Below are positions 21,260-32,139 of a stretch of 64,000 nucleotides of DNA, piece after piece; the stretch's first letter is position 1, and the number at the start of each line of letters is the position of its first letter. The DNA comes from Lepus europaeus (taxonomy: Eukaryota > Chordata > Mammalia > Lagomorpha > Leporidae). Under the pieces are notes generated by a model. The model saw only the letters and a list, made by a program, of their open reading frames with translations. It had not been told where the DNA came from and searched no databases. The DNA lies in NCBI RefSeq assembly GCF_033115175.1, contig NC_084829.1:134264996-134328995 (forward strand). The letters are read 5' to 3'. Made by a program: the position numbers and the translations under genes.

Positions 21260-21814
21260 GAAATTTAATTGTCTATTCTTGCTTTTGAATCCTGTGCTTT
21301 TCCAATCTGATTTTTAAAAAAAAAAAAATTGTTCATGTCAATGTTCTGAAGCATTTCCTGTATATTTTCTTCTGGCAGTTTCAAGCCTTGCATTTAGGTC
21401 CTAAATCTATTTTGAGATTATTTTGGTACATGATTAGAAGTAGGGGTTTAATTTCTTCTGCATGTAGCTATTACATTTTCCTGGCACTGCTTATTGTAAA
21501 CACTCTCCTTTCTTTAACAAACGTTTTCTTAATATCCTTCTCAAAGATCAGTTGGTTTTGATGTGTGAGTTTACTTTCGGGGTCTCTATTCTGTTGCATT
21601 GGTCTATGTATTTATTTTATGATAATACTCATATTTTAAAGTTGGTTAGTGTAATACATCTTGCTTTTTTTCTTTTTGCTTGAGATTTCTTTGGCTATCT
21701 GGGGGTCCTTTGTGGTTCCATAAAAATTTTAGTAATGTTTTGTCTAGGGCTTTAAACATGTTATTGTTATTCTTGTGGGGTTTGCATTGAATTGGTAAAT
21801 CACTTTGGGTAATA

Positions 21815-23823
21815 TGAACATCAAGATCACTAGCAATCAGAGAAATGCAAATCAAAACCACAATGAGGTTTCACCTCACCCCGGTGAGAATGGCTCACAT
21901 TCAGAAATCTACCAACAACAGATGCTGGAGAGGATGTGGGGAAAAAGGGACACTAACCCACTGTTGGTGGGAATGCAAACTGGTTAAGCCACTATGGAAG
22001 TCAGTCTGGAGATTCCTCAGAAACCTGAACATAACCCTACCATACAATCCAGCCATCCCACTCCTTGGAATTTACCCAAAGGAAATTAATTTGGCAAATA
22101 AAAAAGCCATCTGCACATTAATGTTTATTGCAGCTCAATTCACAATAGCTAAGACCTGGAACCAACCCAAATGCCCATCAACAGTAGACTGGATAAAGAA
22201 ATTATGGGACATGTACTCCATAGAATACTATACAGCAGTAAGAAACAATGAAACCTGGTCATTTGAAACAAGATGGAGGAATCTGGAAAACATCATGCTG
22301 AGTGAATTAAGCCAGTCCCAAAGAGACAAATATCATTTGTTTTCCCTGATCGGTGACAACTGAGCATCAAAGGAGAAACCTGTTGAAGTGAAATGGACAC
22401 TATAAGAAACAATGACCTGATCAGCTCTTGTCCTGACTCTAGATGTACAATGTAATACTTTATCCTTTTTAGTATTTGTTGTTGTTGTTGTTGTTGTTGT
22501 TCTAGTACTAGTGGTTGAACTCTGTAATTAACACACAATTATTCTTAGGTGTTTAAATGTTAACTGAAAAGTGATCCCTGTTAAATATAAAAGTGGAAAA
22601 AGAGAGGGAGGAGATGTACAATTTGGGACATGCTCAATCAGACTTGCCCCAAATGGTGGAGTTAGAAATGTGCCAGGGGATTCCAATACAATCCCATCAA
22701 GGTGGCATGTACCAACGCCATCTCACTAGTCCAAGTGATCAATTTCAGTTCACAATTGATGACTCTGATAGGTCTAAGAGTCAAAGGGATCACACAAACA
22801 AGACTAGTGTCTGCTAATACTAACTGATAGAATCAAAAAGGGAGAGAAGGATCCAACATGGGAAGGGGGAGACACAGCAGACTCATAGAATGGCAGATGT
22901 CCTAAACAACACTCTGGCCTCAGAATCAGCCCTTAAGGCATTTGGATCTGGCTGAAGAGCCCATGAGAGTATTGTAGGCATGGAAAGCCAAGACACCATG
23001 GAAAAGAAAAAAAAGAAGACCTAAATGAAAGATCTCTGTGAGTGAGATCCCAGTGGAAAGAATGGGCCATCAAAGAAGGAGGTACCTTTCTCTGAAGGGA
23101 GGAGAGAACTTCCACTTTGACTGTGACCCTATCGGAATAAGATCGAAGTCAGCGAACTCAAAAGGCTTCCATAGCCTTGGCAACTCATGACTAGAGCCTA
23201 GGGAGATTACTGACACCATGAACAGGAGTGTCAAATTGTTAAGTTAGCAACAGGAGTCACTGTGTACTTACATCCCATGTGAGATCTGTCCTTAATGTGT
23301 TGTCTAATGTGCAGTGATGCTATAACTAGTACTGAAACAGTATTTTTACACTTTGTGTTTCTGTGTGGGTGCAAACTGATGAAATCTTTACTAATTATAT
23401 ACTGAATCGATCTTCTGTATATAAAGATAATTGGAAATGAAAAAAAAAACCTGGTGTTAAATTGGAAATGGCATAGAAAATTAATCAATTTTTTAAAAAG
23501 TATTATGTAGGATCTCTGCTTTAATGTGCTGTACACTGTTATTTAATGCTATAACTAGTACTCCAACAGTATTTTTTTTTCACTTTGTGTTGCTATATGG
23601 GGGCAAACTGTTGAAAGCTTTACCTAATATATACTAAACTGATCTTCTGTATATAAAGAGAATTGAAAATGAATCTTGATGTGAATGGAAGGGGAGAGGG
23701 AGCGGGAAAGGGGAGGGTTGCGGGTGGGAGGGAAGTTATGGGAGGGGGGAAGCCATTGTAATCCATAAGCTGTACTTTGGAAATTTATATTCATTAAATA
23801 AAAGTTTAATAAATGAAAAAAAA
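21815..23823 (+). mobile_element. 5'-truncated lagomorph L1, about 2.0 kb
   Basis: It holds the ORF2 C-terminus, then the 3'UTR with the internal duplication (see findings), G-rich tract and AATAAA tail. It is inserted into the old L1, whose ORF2 sequence resumes after it. No exact target duplication could be set on the left because the boundary is uncertain by a few bases. Confidence 0.88.
21845..22363 (+). pseudogene. L1 ORF2 C-terminal fragment
   Basis: 172 codons open to a natural stop. They match the C-terminal segment of mammalian L1 ORF2p, including the Cys-rich motif [18 protein letters not shown]. Endonuclease and reverse-transcriptase domains are missing because the insertion is truncated. 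The fragment is non-autonomous and not a cellular gene. Confidence 0.9.
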
Positions 23824-23837
23824 TGATACTGATTCTT

Positions 23838-24162
23838 TTTTTTAAGATGTATTTTATTTATTTGAAAGACAGAGTTACAGAGAGAGATAGAGACAGAGAG
23901 AGAGGTCTTCCATCTGCTGGTTCACTCCCCAGATAGCCGCAATGACCAGAGCTGAGCTGATCCAAAGCCAGGAGCCAGGAGCTTCCTCCAGGTCTCCCAC
24001 ATGGGTGCAGGGGCCCAAGGAGTTGGGCCATCTTCTACTGCTTTCCCGGGCCATAGCAGAGAGCTGGATCGGAAGAGGAGCAGCCTGGACTAGACCCAGT
24101 GCCCATATGGAATGCCTGCGCTTCAGGCCAGGGCTTTAACCCGTTGTGCCACAATGCTGGCC
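23838..24162 (-). mobile_element. CSINE with target duplication
   Basis: It runs from TTTAAGATGTATTTTATTTA to CACAATGCTGGCCCC. GATACTGATTCTT occurs on both sides (from 23825 and from 24164), a clean target duplication inside old L1 sequence. Confidence 0.9.
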
Positions 24163-24804
24163 CCGATACTGATTCTTCTGATTCATGAATGTGAGAAGTC
24201 TTTGCATTTCTTTGCTCTTTTCACTTTCTTTAATTAAAGATTTATAGCTTTGATTGAAGAAGTCTTTCATCTCTTTTACTAAAATTATTCCTAGGTATTT
24301 TATTTTAATTTTGGTAGCTACTAGAAATGGGATTGCTTTCTTGATTTCTTTTCAGATAAGTCAGTATTGGACTATAACAATAAAAGTGATTTTTGAATGT
24401 TGATTTTTGTATCCTACAACTTTGTTAAATTTGTCTATTAGCGCCCATGGCTTTTGGTGAAGTCTGGGGATTTCTACAGAAAAGATTGTATCATCTGCAA
24501 TTTGACTTTCTCCTTTCCAACTTGGATATCCTTTATTTCTCTTTCTTGACTAATTGTTCTTGATATGACAACCAGTACAGTAGTGAATAAAAATGATGAA
24601 AATGACATTAGTGTCTAAATCCAGATCTTAGAGAGGACTTCAGCTTTTCCCCATTCAGTAGGATGTTGCCAATTGACTTGTTATATATGGCCTTTATTAT
24701 GTTGAGGTACATTCTCTCTACATCTAATTTGTTCAGTTTTTATCATGAAAAGATGTTGGATTTTTTCAAATGCCTTTTTTGATCTATTAAGATGATCATA
24801 TGTG

Positions 24805-25135
24805 GGGCTGGTGCTGTGGCACAACAGGTTAAAGCCCTGGCTTGAAGCACCAGCATCCCATATGGGCGCCAGTTCTAGTCCTGGCTGCTCCTATTCCAGT
24901 CCAGCTCTCTGCTGTGGCCTAGGATAGCAGTAGAAGATGGCCCAAGTGCTTGGGCCCCTGCACCCACACGGGAGACCCGGAAGAAGCTCCTGGCTCCTGG
25001 CTTTGGATTGGCACAGCTCCGGCCGTTCAGTGCGGCCATCTGGGGAGTGAACCAGCGGATGGAAGACCTCTCTCTCTGTCTCTATGTCTCCTGTAATTCT
25101 GTCTTTCAAATAAATAAAATAATTGTTTTTTAAGT
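24805..25135 (+). mobile_element. CSINE with target duplication
   Basis: It starts GGGGCTGGTGCTGTGGCACA. The flanks AAGATGATCATATG and AAGATGATCATGTG are the duplicated L1 target, with one difference. The L1 reading continues across it. Confidence 0.92.
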
Positions 25136-26814
25136 AAAAAAGATGATCATGTGAATTTTGTCCTTCTGTTGATGTGGTATATCACGTTTATTCATGTGTG
25201 TATGTTGAACTATTTTTCCACCTGTAGCATCCCACTTTGTCATAGTGAATAATCTTTTTCATGTGCTGTTGGATTTGGTTTGCTAGTCTTTTATTGAGGA
25301 TTTTTGTATCTATGCTTATCAGGGATATTGACCTCTAGCTGTCTTGTTGTGTCCTTGTCTGGTTTTGGTTTCAAGGTAATGTTGGTGTTATAGAAGAAGT
25401 TATAAAGAATTCCCCCTCTTGTACTTTTGGATTAATTTCAGAAGAATTGGTGTTAATTATTCTTTACATGTTTACTAGAATTTAGCAATAAAGCCACCTG
25501 ATGCTGAGCTTTTCTTTGATCCAAGACCTTTCATTGTTGATTCAGTCTCACTACTTATTATTGATCTATTTAGGTATTCTGTTGCCTAAGGATTCAAGCT
25601 TGAAAAGGTTCGTGTGTCCAGAAAATTGTCCATTTACTTTAAGTCATCAAATTTACTGCTATATGATTGTTCATGGTAATTATTCCTTTGTCTTTTTGTG
25701 GTGTCAGTTCTAATGTATACCTATTTATCTCTGATTTTAAGTACTTGAGTCTTTGCTTTTTCTTAGGCTAGCCAAAGATTTGTTAGTATTGTTTATCTTT
25801 TCAGAGAACTAGCTCTTTGTTTCACTAACCAAAAAAATTATTCTGCTTTTCATTTGAATTCTGAGATTTATTATTTATTTTCTTCTATTAATTTTGGATT
25901 TGATTTGTTCATACTTTTCTAATTTTGAGGGGTGCAATGATAAATTTTTTTTGAGATATTTCAACTTTTTTGATTAGGTAAGATTGCCATAAATTTGCCT
26001 CTTGGTATTGCTTTTGCTGTATCTCATAGGTTTTCATATGTTGTTTCTCCCTTAATCCATTGATTGTTCAAAGAATAAGGTGTTTAGTTATATACTTCCC
26101 AAAGATCTTCTTGTTACTGATTTCTGGTTTTATTACCTTATGATCAGAAAAAAATATTCAATGTATTTGTATTTTTAAATATATTTGCATTTTAAAAAAA
26201 ATTATTGAGACTTGTTTTTTGACCTACCTTATAACTATTCTGGAGAATGATCCATGTGGAGTCTTCCATATATGTCTATGAGGTCCAATTGACATAGGGT
26301 GTGCTTTCACTCTGTTGTTTCTTTGTTGATTTTTTTGTCTAGATGATCTGTCTATTTCTGAACGTGGGGTGCTAAAGTCTCCTACTTTTATTGTATTGGA
26401 GTTCATCTCTCACTTTAGACCTAATCTACTAATACTTGCTTCCTGTACATGGATGCTCCAACCTAAGGTATGATTACAAAGATTATTCCTCCTGTTCGAT
26501 TGAACACTTTATCACTGTATAATGATCTTTCTTGGTTCTTTTTTTACAGCTTTTGATCAAAATCTACTTTAGATGATAGGAGTATAGCTACTCCTTAGTT
26601 CTTCAGGTTCTGTTGGCATGGAGTATTTTATTCTATATTTTGGTTTTCGATCTATGTGTATCCATTAGAAGTGAAGTAAGTTTCTTAAAAACAGAATATA
26701 GTTGAGTTTTACTCTTTTTCATCCATTCTGTAACTCTATGTATTTTGATTGGAAGATTTAATCAATTTACATTTAAGATAATTATCAAGAGATAACATTT
26801 TTCTACCGTCTTTT

Positions 26815-27143
26815 TTAAAAGATTTATTTATTTATTTGAAAGTCAGAGTTACACAGAGAGCAAGAAGGAGAGGCAGAGAGAGAGGTTTTCCATCTACTGG
26901 TTCACTCCCCAAATGGCCGCAATGGCTAGAGCTGGGCCAACTCAAAGCCAGGAGCCAGGAGCTTATTCTGGGTCTCCCATGCAGGTTCAGGGGCCCAGGG
27001 ACTTGAGCCATCTTCTACTGGTTTCCTAGGCCATAGCCAAGAGCTGGATCTGAAGATGAGCAGCTGGGACTTGAACCAGTGCCCATATGGGATTCTGGCA
27101 CTGCAAGCTGCAGCTTTATCCACTACACCACAGCGCCGGCCCT
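26815..27143 (-). mobile_element. CSINE
   Basis: Full-length-like, from AAAAGATTTATTTATTTATT to CACAGCGCCGGCCC. It separates L1 endonuclease-like sequence on the left from ORF1-like sequence on the right. Confidence 0.88.
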
Positions 27144-29830
27144 GATGTGAATGGTTTAAACACAATGTTTACAATAGTAGGGCATTCTGAATTCGTCTGT
27201 ATTTTACTCCTACTAGAGAACTGTCTACATTATTTATATTTTCCTCTTATTTATTAGCATCTCTTTATTTCAGTTTGAAGAATTCCCCGTTAACATTTCT
27301 TCTAAGACAGCTTTTGTCTGTTTGGAAATGTCTTTATCTCTCTCTCTATCTGAAGGATAGCTTCAGAGTGCAGTATTCTTAACTGGCTTTTTTTTTCTTT
27401 CAATACTGTTAAAGTACATTCTCCCTCATTCATGGCCTGTAAGGTTCCTGCCGAAAAATCTGCAGTCCAGAAAACCGTGATTACTTAATGTGTTATTGCT
27501 TTTCTCTTGCAGCCTTAAGAATCCTCTCTATCTCTGAAGAGTTTAATTATACTATGTCTTGGGGTAGACTTGGTTGAGTTGAATCCACTGGTGAATTTTG
27601 ACCTTCCAGTACCTGGATACTTGTATCTTTTCCTAGGTTTGGGAAGTTTTCTTACTATTTCTTTGAATATACTTTCTACCCTTTGGCATTCTCAAATCCT
27701 TCTTAAACCTCAACAACTTAGAGATTTCTTCTTTTCATGCTGTCCTAAAATTCCTATAAAATTTCCTCATTCCTCTTAATTTTTCCCCTTCCAACCATGT
27801 ATTTTCAAATATCTCCTCTTCAAGTGGTCCTTTCTTCTACTTGCTATATATTCTGCTACTGATGCCTCCTATTGTGTTTTTAATGTTGGTAAACATACTT
27901 TTCAGTTGACAGATTTTGTTTAATGTTTTAAAAATTACTTTCATCTCTGCCAAGTATGTTGGTGAGAGTATTAAATTATTTCCATGTGTTCTTTTGATGT
28001 TCATTGTGTTTCCTCATAAAAGCTGGTTTGACATCTTTATCTGAGCATCTGAAAATTTTAGTTCCTAAATTGTTGGTTTCTGGTATCTTATTTTGTTCAT
28101 TAGGTGAGGCCACGATCCATTGAAAGTTCTTGATACTTGTTGCTATACAACTTCATCTGTACATTGAAGGATCCATTTAGTAATTTGACTCCACTTGTAA
28201 CTGTTTTCTCCCAAAATTCCAAGCAGCCTGCTTATTTTCTCTGAGCCTGTGGACACTTCTGCTGTTTCAGTGCTTGATGGTACCATGAGTTAAGGTTTCC
28301 TGCGGGTCTTATTATAGTGTGTTTTCACTGTTTCAGTTCTAAAATACACCCTAAGCTCAGATCTGTGCCAAATCTGAAGTTAGTGTGCTATTCAAATTGA
28401 ACTGGGGAAGTGTCTAAGAAGGGGTAGTCCTCTTTTGGAGACTGGGGTAGGCTCAGATGACAGTTCTGCTAAATCTCACCTAGAACCCACAGTCTATCAA
28501 TACCAGTACTGCCAGGGGGTAAAACTGAAGCTCCACTCTGCAATGGCTTTGTTCAGTTGGACTGGACTCACAGCCCCAGGCTGCTTTTAACAGTGATGAC
28601 ACTGGTTGGGATGTAAGATTAATCAACTGTGGCCACAGAATTCCACTTAACACTGCAGTAGGTTCAGAAGTTCTGTCTGCAGGCACTGTGTTAGGCACAA
28701 AGGCCATTAGGATCTGCTCAATGTTGGGTTTTACCAGCTTGTCACTGAGTCCTGCTACATCCATGTGGTTCCTTACTGTGTGCCCAAGGTTAGCAGAGGG
28801 GTGAAAAAGCACTCCCTCAGCTGCCCAGGCAGACACTTGATGGTTCATTCCTAAATCTCACAGTAACCATACCTCCATGCAACTTTGGAGTACATGAAAG
28901 GCCTATGTGAGACTGGTGGCAGTGATACATGCCAAAAGATGTCTGTCTTACCTGGACACAGATCTCTTTCTGATACTGAGGCAAGTCTAGTAGCTTGTCC
29001 ATAGGCACTTACCTAGGGATGTGGGCCAGTAGAATCTGTCCAGTGTCAGGCTTTAGCTGTGTGTCATTATGTTCATATGGAACCTTGTTATCTCCATGAG
29101 GGCTGATAAAGGCAACCCCATGGCAGCCCAGACTGGCACCAAGCTGAGTTACATGTGCATCTCACATCCACTGACCCCAATGGAGTCTCAAGGATTTACA
29201 CTAGGACCACTTGAGTGGTGGTGATATACACTAATACATGTCCATCCCACCAGAGCTCAGTCTGCCAGCACTGGCCTCTTGTTAGATAGAAGCTGGGTCT
29301 CATGGCAGACTCAGACGTGAGCTCCAAGGCAAGATCCTAATCTCAATCTTTTACTGTATTGGAATCACACTCTACTTTCTGCTAGTGGTTAAGGAGAGAT
29401 GTCAGGATTGGCATCCTGATTACCTGGCTATGAAGGGTCCAAATTCTTGTCTTCAGGTATGCACTCGGGGGCAGAAGCCCTGGGGTCCTGTTCAATTTTG
29501 AATTTTATTGTGGTGAGCCTGCTGCTGAGATTCAAGTCTAAAGACTGGACTTAAGTTCCTCTCCCTTTCCCGAACATAAAGCATTTCTCTCTATGCTGCA
29601 TTACTTGGAGCTACAGGAAGGGTGACACTGACAACTCTTTCCTTTCTGCCTTGTTCAATGTGACTTTTCTTGCTACTATACTAAAACCATGCACTGTGGT
29701 CAGCCAGTTGGCTTCCAGTGCTCTTGTGAAGTGAACTTGGTATATGAATAGCTGCTCAAATTGGTGTCTCTATGAGATGGTCACTGGAATGTCTTGCTTA
29801 GCTGCCATTTTGTTTGACCTCCAGATTTTT

Positions 29831-30310
29831 TTTTTAAGTGGACCAAAATAAACTTATTTTTAGTTTCAGTTTCCCACAGACATCTTGAGGTACCCTTGTA
29901 TCTGCGCCAGCCGGTGATTTGTCTGGGAGATAGCTGATCAAAGATGGCCTCCCATGTCTGGTGAATGCTGGTTCTTGACTGGGATATGAGGGTGATTGAG
30001 CCATGTGTCTTTTATTATCTTGTGTGTTTGGTCTTGTTCTTAGGACAACTGTTGAGGGAATAGAAACTCTCAAAGCCTCCTGGGCCTAACAACAAAACAG
30101 GCATAGTGTCACCTCTACTATATTTAATGGTTAAAGCCAGTCATAAGAGCAACCTAGAGTCAAGAGATGGCAAAGTTGATTCCACCCCCAGATGACAGAA
30201 ACTAAAAAGTCACATATTTAGAGCACAGAGTCAGAGAAGAATGGAAATTTGAGACTATTTTTATATTGAATAAACCACACAGAGATTTTCATAAAATTTT
30301 TTCTTGGGAC
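29831..30310. other. Unclassified old repeat-like DNA
   Basis: Phrases such as GGCCTCCCATGTCTGGTG and AGAGTCAAGAGATGGCAAAG resemble an old interspersed repeat, but I cannot assign the family. No gene seen. Confidence 0.3.
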
Positions 30311-30314
30311 CATT

Positions 30315-30642
30315 TTTTATAAAGATTTATTTACCTGAAAGGCAGAGTTACAGAGAGAAAGTAAGAGACAGAGAAAAATATATTCCGTCTGCTGGTTCAC
30401 TTCTCCAGATGACCACAATGACCAGCATTGGGCCAGGCCAAAGGCAGGATCCATGAGCTTCATCTGGATCCCCCACATGGGTGGCAGGGGCCCAAACACT
30501 TGGCCCATGCTCCACTGTCCTTCCCAGGCCATCAACAGAGAGCTGGATCAAAAGCAGAGCAGTGGAACACAAACCAGCACCCATATGGGATGTCGGCATT
30601 CCAGACAGTGGCTTTACATATTGCATCACAATGCAGGGCCCT
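30315..30642 (-). mobile_element. CSINE
   Basis: A C-repeat in - orientation, from TTTATAAAGATTTATTTACC to ATCACAATGCAGGGCCC. Overlapping frames on both strands of 60-140 codons are SINE artefacts. Confidence 0.85.
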
Positions 30643-30910
30643 CTTGAAGCCATTTTTACAAATAGTTTATCAGCCATATATACATGTCACTTCATATTTA
30701 CATTACAAATCATTTTTCCACTTTGAATTATCAGTATCTAGTGATTTGCTACCCAAATCGTTCTCTGGGTTATTAAGATTTCTTAGAGTTGTCTATTACT
30801 GTTGTGGGTTTCTTCCAAGCCATCAATACCTGCCTTTAAGTTTCCATGCTGATATTTTCTGATTTTCTCAGGAGGGAGCACATAGGATATATAGGTAAAA
30901 ATTAGTCACA

Positions 30911-31085
30911 CTGAGGCTGGCATTATGGCATAGCAGGTTAAGCCTCCGTCTGCGAAGCCAGCACCTTATATGGGCACCAGTTTGAGACCTGGCTGCTCTA
31001 TTTCTGATCTAGCTCTCTGCTAATGCACTTGGGAAAGCAGTAAAAGATGGCCCAAGTCCTTGATTGATTAAAAAAAAAAAAAACA
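30911..31085 (+). mobile_element. CSINE, 3'-shortened copy
   Basis: It has the head (TGAGGCTGGCATTATGGCAT) and body up to GATGGCCCAAGTCCTTGATT, then passes directly into an A run at about 31070. The second half of the element is missing, either by internal priming or by deletion. Confidence 0.8.
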
Positions 31086-32139
31086 GTGTTTTTTTAGCAA
31101 GATTGCTGATATTTGGCCTGGTAAAGCTCCACCCAGTCTCAAATGGATGTTGCTGAAAATCTCAAAAATTGTGGTACCACAAACCAATAAAAGCCAGGTT
31201 GTCTTTTAAGACTTTATCTTAAAATTATTAGAATAACTCATTAGAATTATTTTTTCAATATGTTGCATAATATGGAGAGAAACTTCACAAACAAGTGACA
31301 TGGTCACCATTATGACCCTAGGTATGAGTTCAACTCTACTAATTGCTGTAATAGTGAAATGGGGTTGAGAAGAGAGACAACAACCCAAGAGTATGGCACT
31401 TTCTCAGGATTTACTAAACCTCCAGAAAGTTTAATGTGTTTCATATTTCATTTTCTCAGTCCAGTGACTTTTGGATGCTTATATTTAAACTATGTCTGAT
31501 CTTTGCACTCTTTCATGGAAGGCCCTGATGTCCATCTTGGACCCTCACATCTTCCAGAAATACAAAAGATGAGCCTAAGAGTGTGACTCATTTGGGACTC
31601 TTGATGCATAAATCCAAATCGCTCCTCATTTCACATCCCACCAGCAATTGTGTAGCTATTGGAAGATGGATTAAATTGGCTTCTGATGTTTTGTCTTTCC
31701 ATGCTTTCTCTAGAATCCATTTTTAAGAATTTTACCTTCCATGCCTCACAAGAAAGATTTATATTCCCAAATCAGAAACTTCCAAAACAGATCACTGTCA
31801 AGTTAAAATAGGTTCTGTTAGTTAGCTTTTTCAAATCATAAAAATAATCTATTTTAACATATTTGAAAAAGAAAAGGTTATTTCCTGAGACATGAAGATA
31901 AATATGACAAAATTAGGTTAAAATTGTGTGTGTGCAGTTTATGTTCTACTTGCTGTCATCTAACTTGACAGAATTATCAAATCATACAAGTTCTTTCTGA
32001 AACATAATTTTTTAACATTAGGCATTATTCTATGTAACACATAAATAACAAATCATTTCAAAATATTGTTTCCAACATTTCCCATAAGTAATACTGCATA
32101 GCGCATCCTTATGTAATCTTATTTTTCATTGCATCTCAT
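31086..32139. other. Single-copy AT-rich DNA
   Basis: About 1 kb with no gene, no clear repeat and no CpG enrichment. Confidence 0.4.

Larger units (their letters stand above)
17690..29830 (-). mobile_element. Old, near-full-length L1 (L1M-type) on the - strand, split by younger insertions
   Basis: Read on the + strand, the L1 runs backwards from 3'UTR to 5'UTR. 3'UTR: GATACCATGTGATGTTTTAA (17746-17765). ORF2 C-terminal part: GGAGTGGGATTGCTGAATTA and AATATTCCCACCAACAG-type motifs near 18690-18790. Reverse-transcriptase and endonuclease parts: 24175-26810. ORF1-like: 27150-28050. 5'UTR-like: about 28050-29830, ending GCCATTTTGTTTGACCTCCA. The reading frames are destroyed. The blocks between younger repeats rejoin in correct L1 order, which shows one ancestral element. 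Younger insertions into it are listed separately. Confidence 0.8.

Noticed and set aside
21845-22363. A functional reverse transcriptase gene
   Set aside because: Only the ORF2 C-terminus is present; catalytic domains are absent in this copy and the L1 is 5'-truncated.
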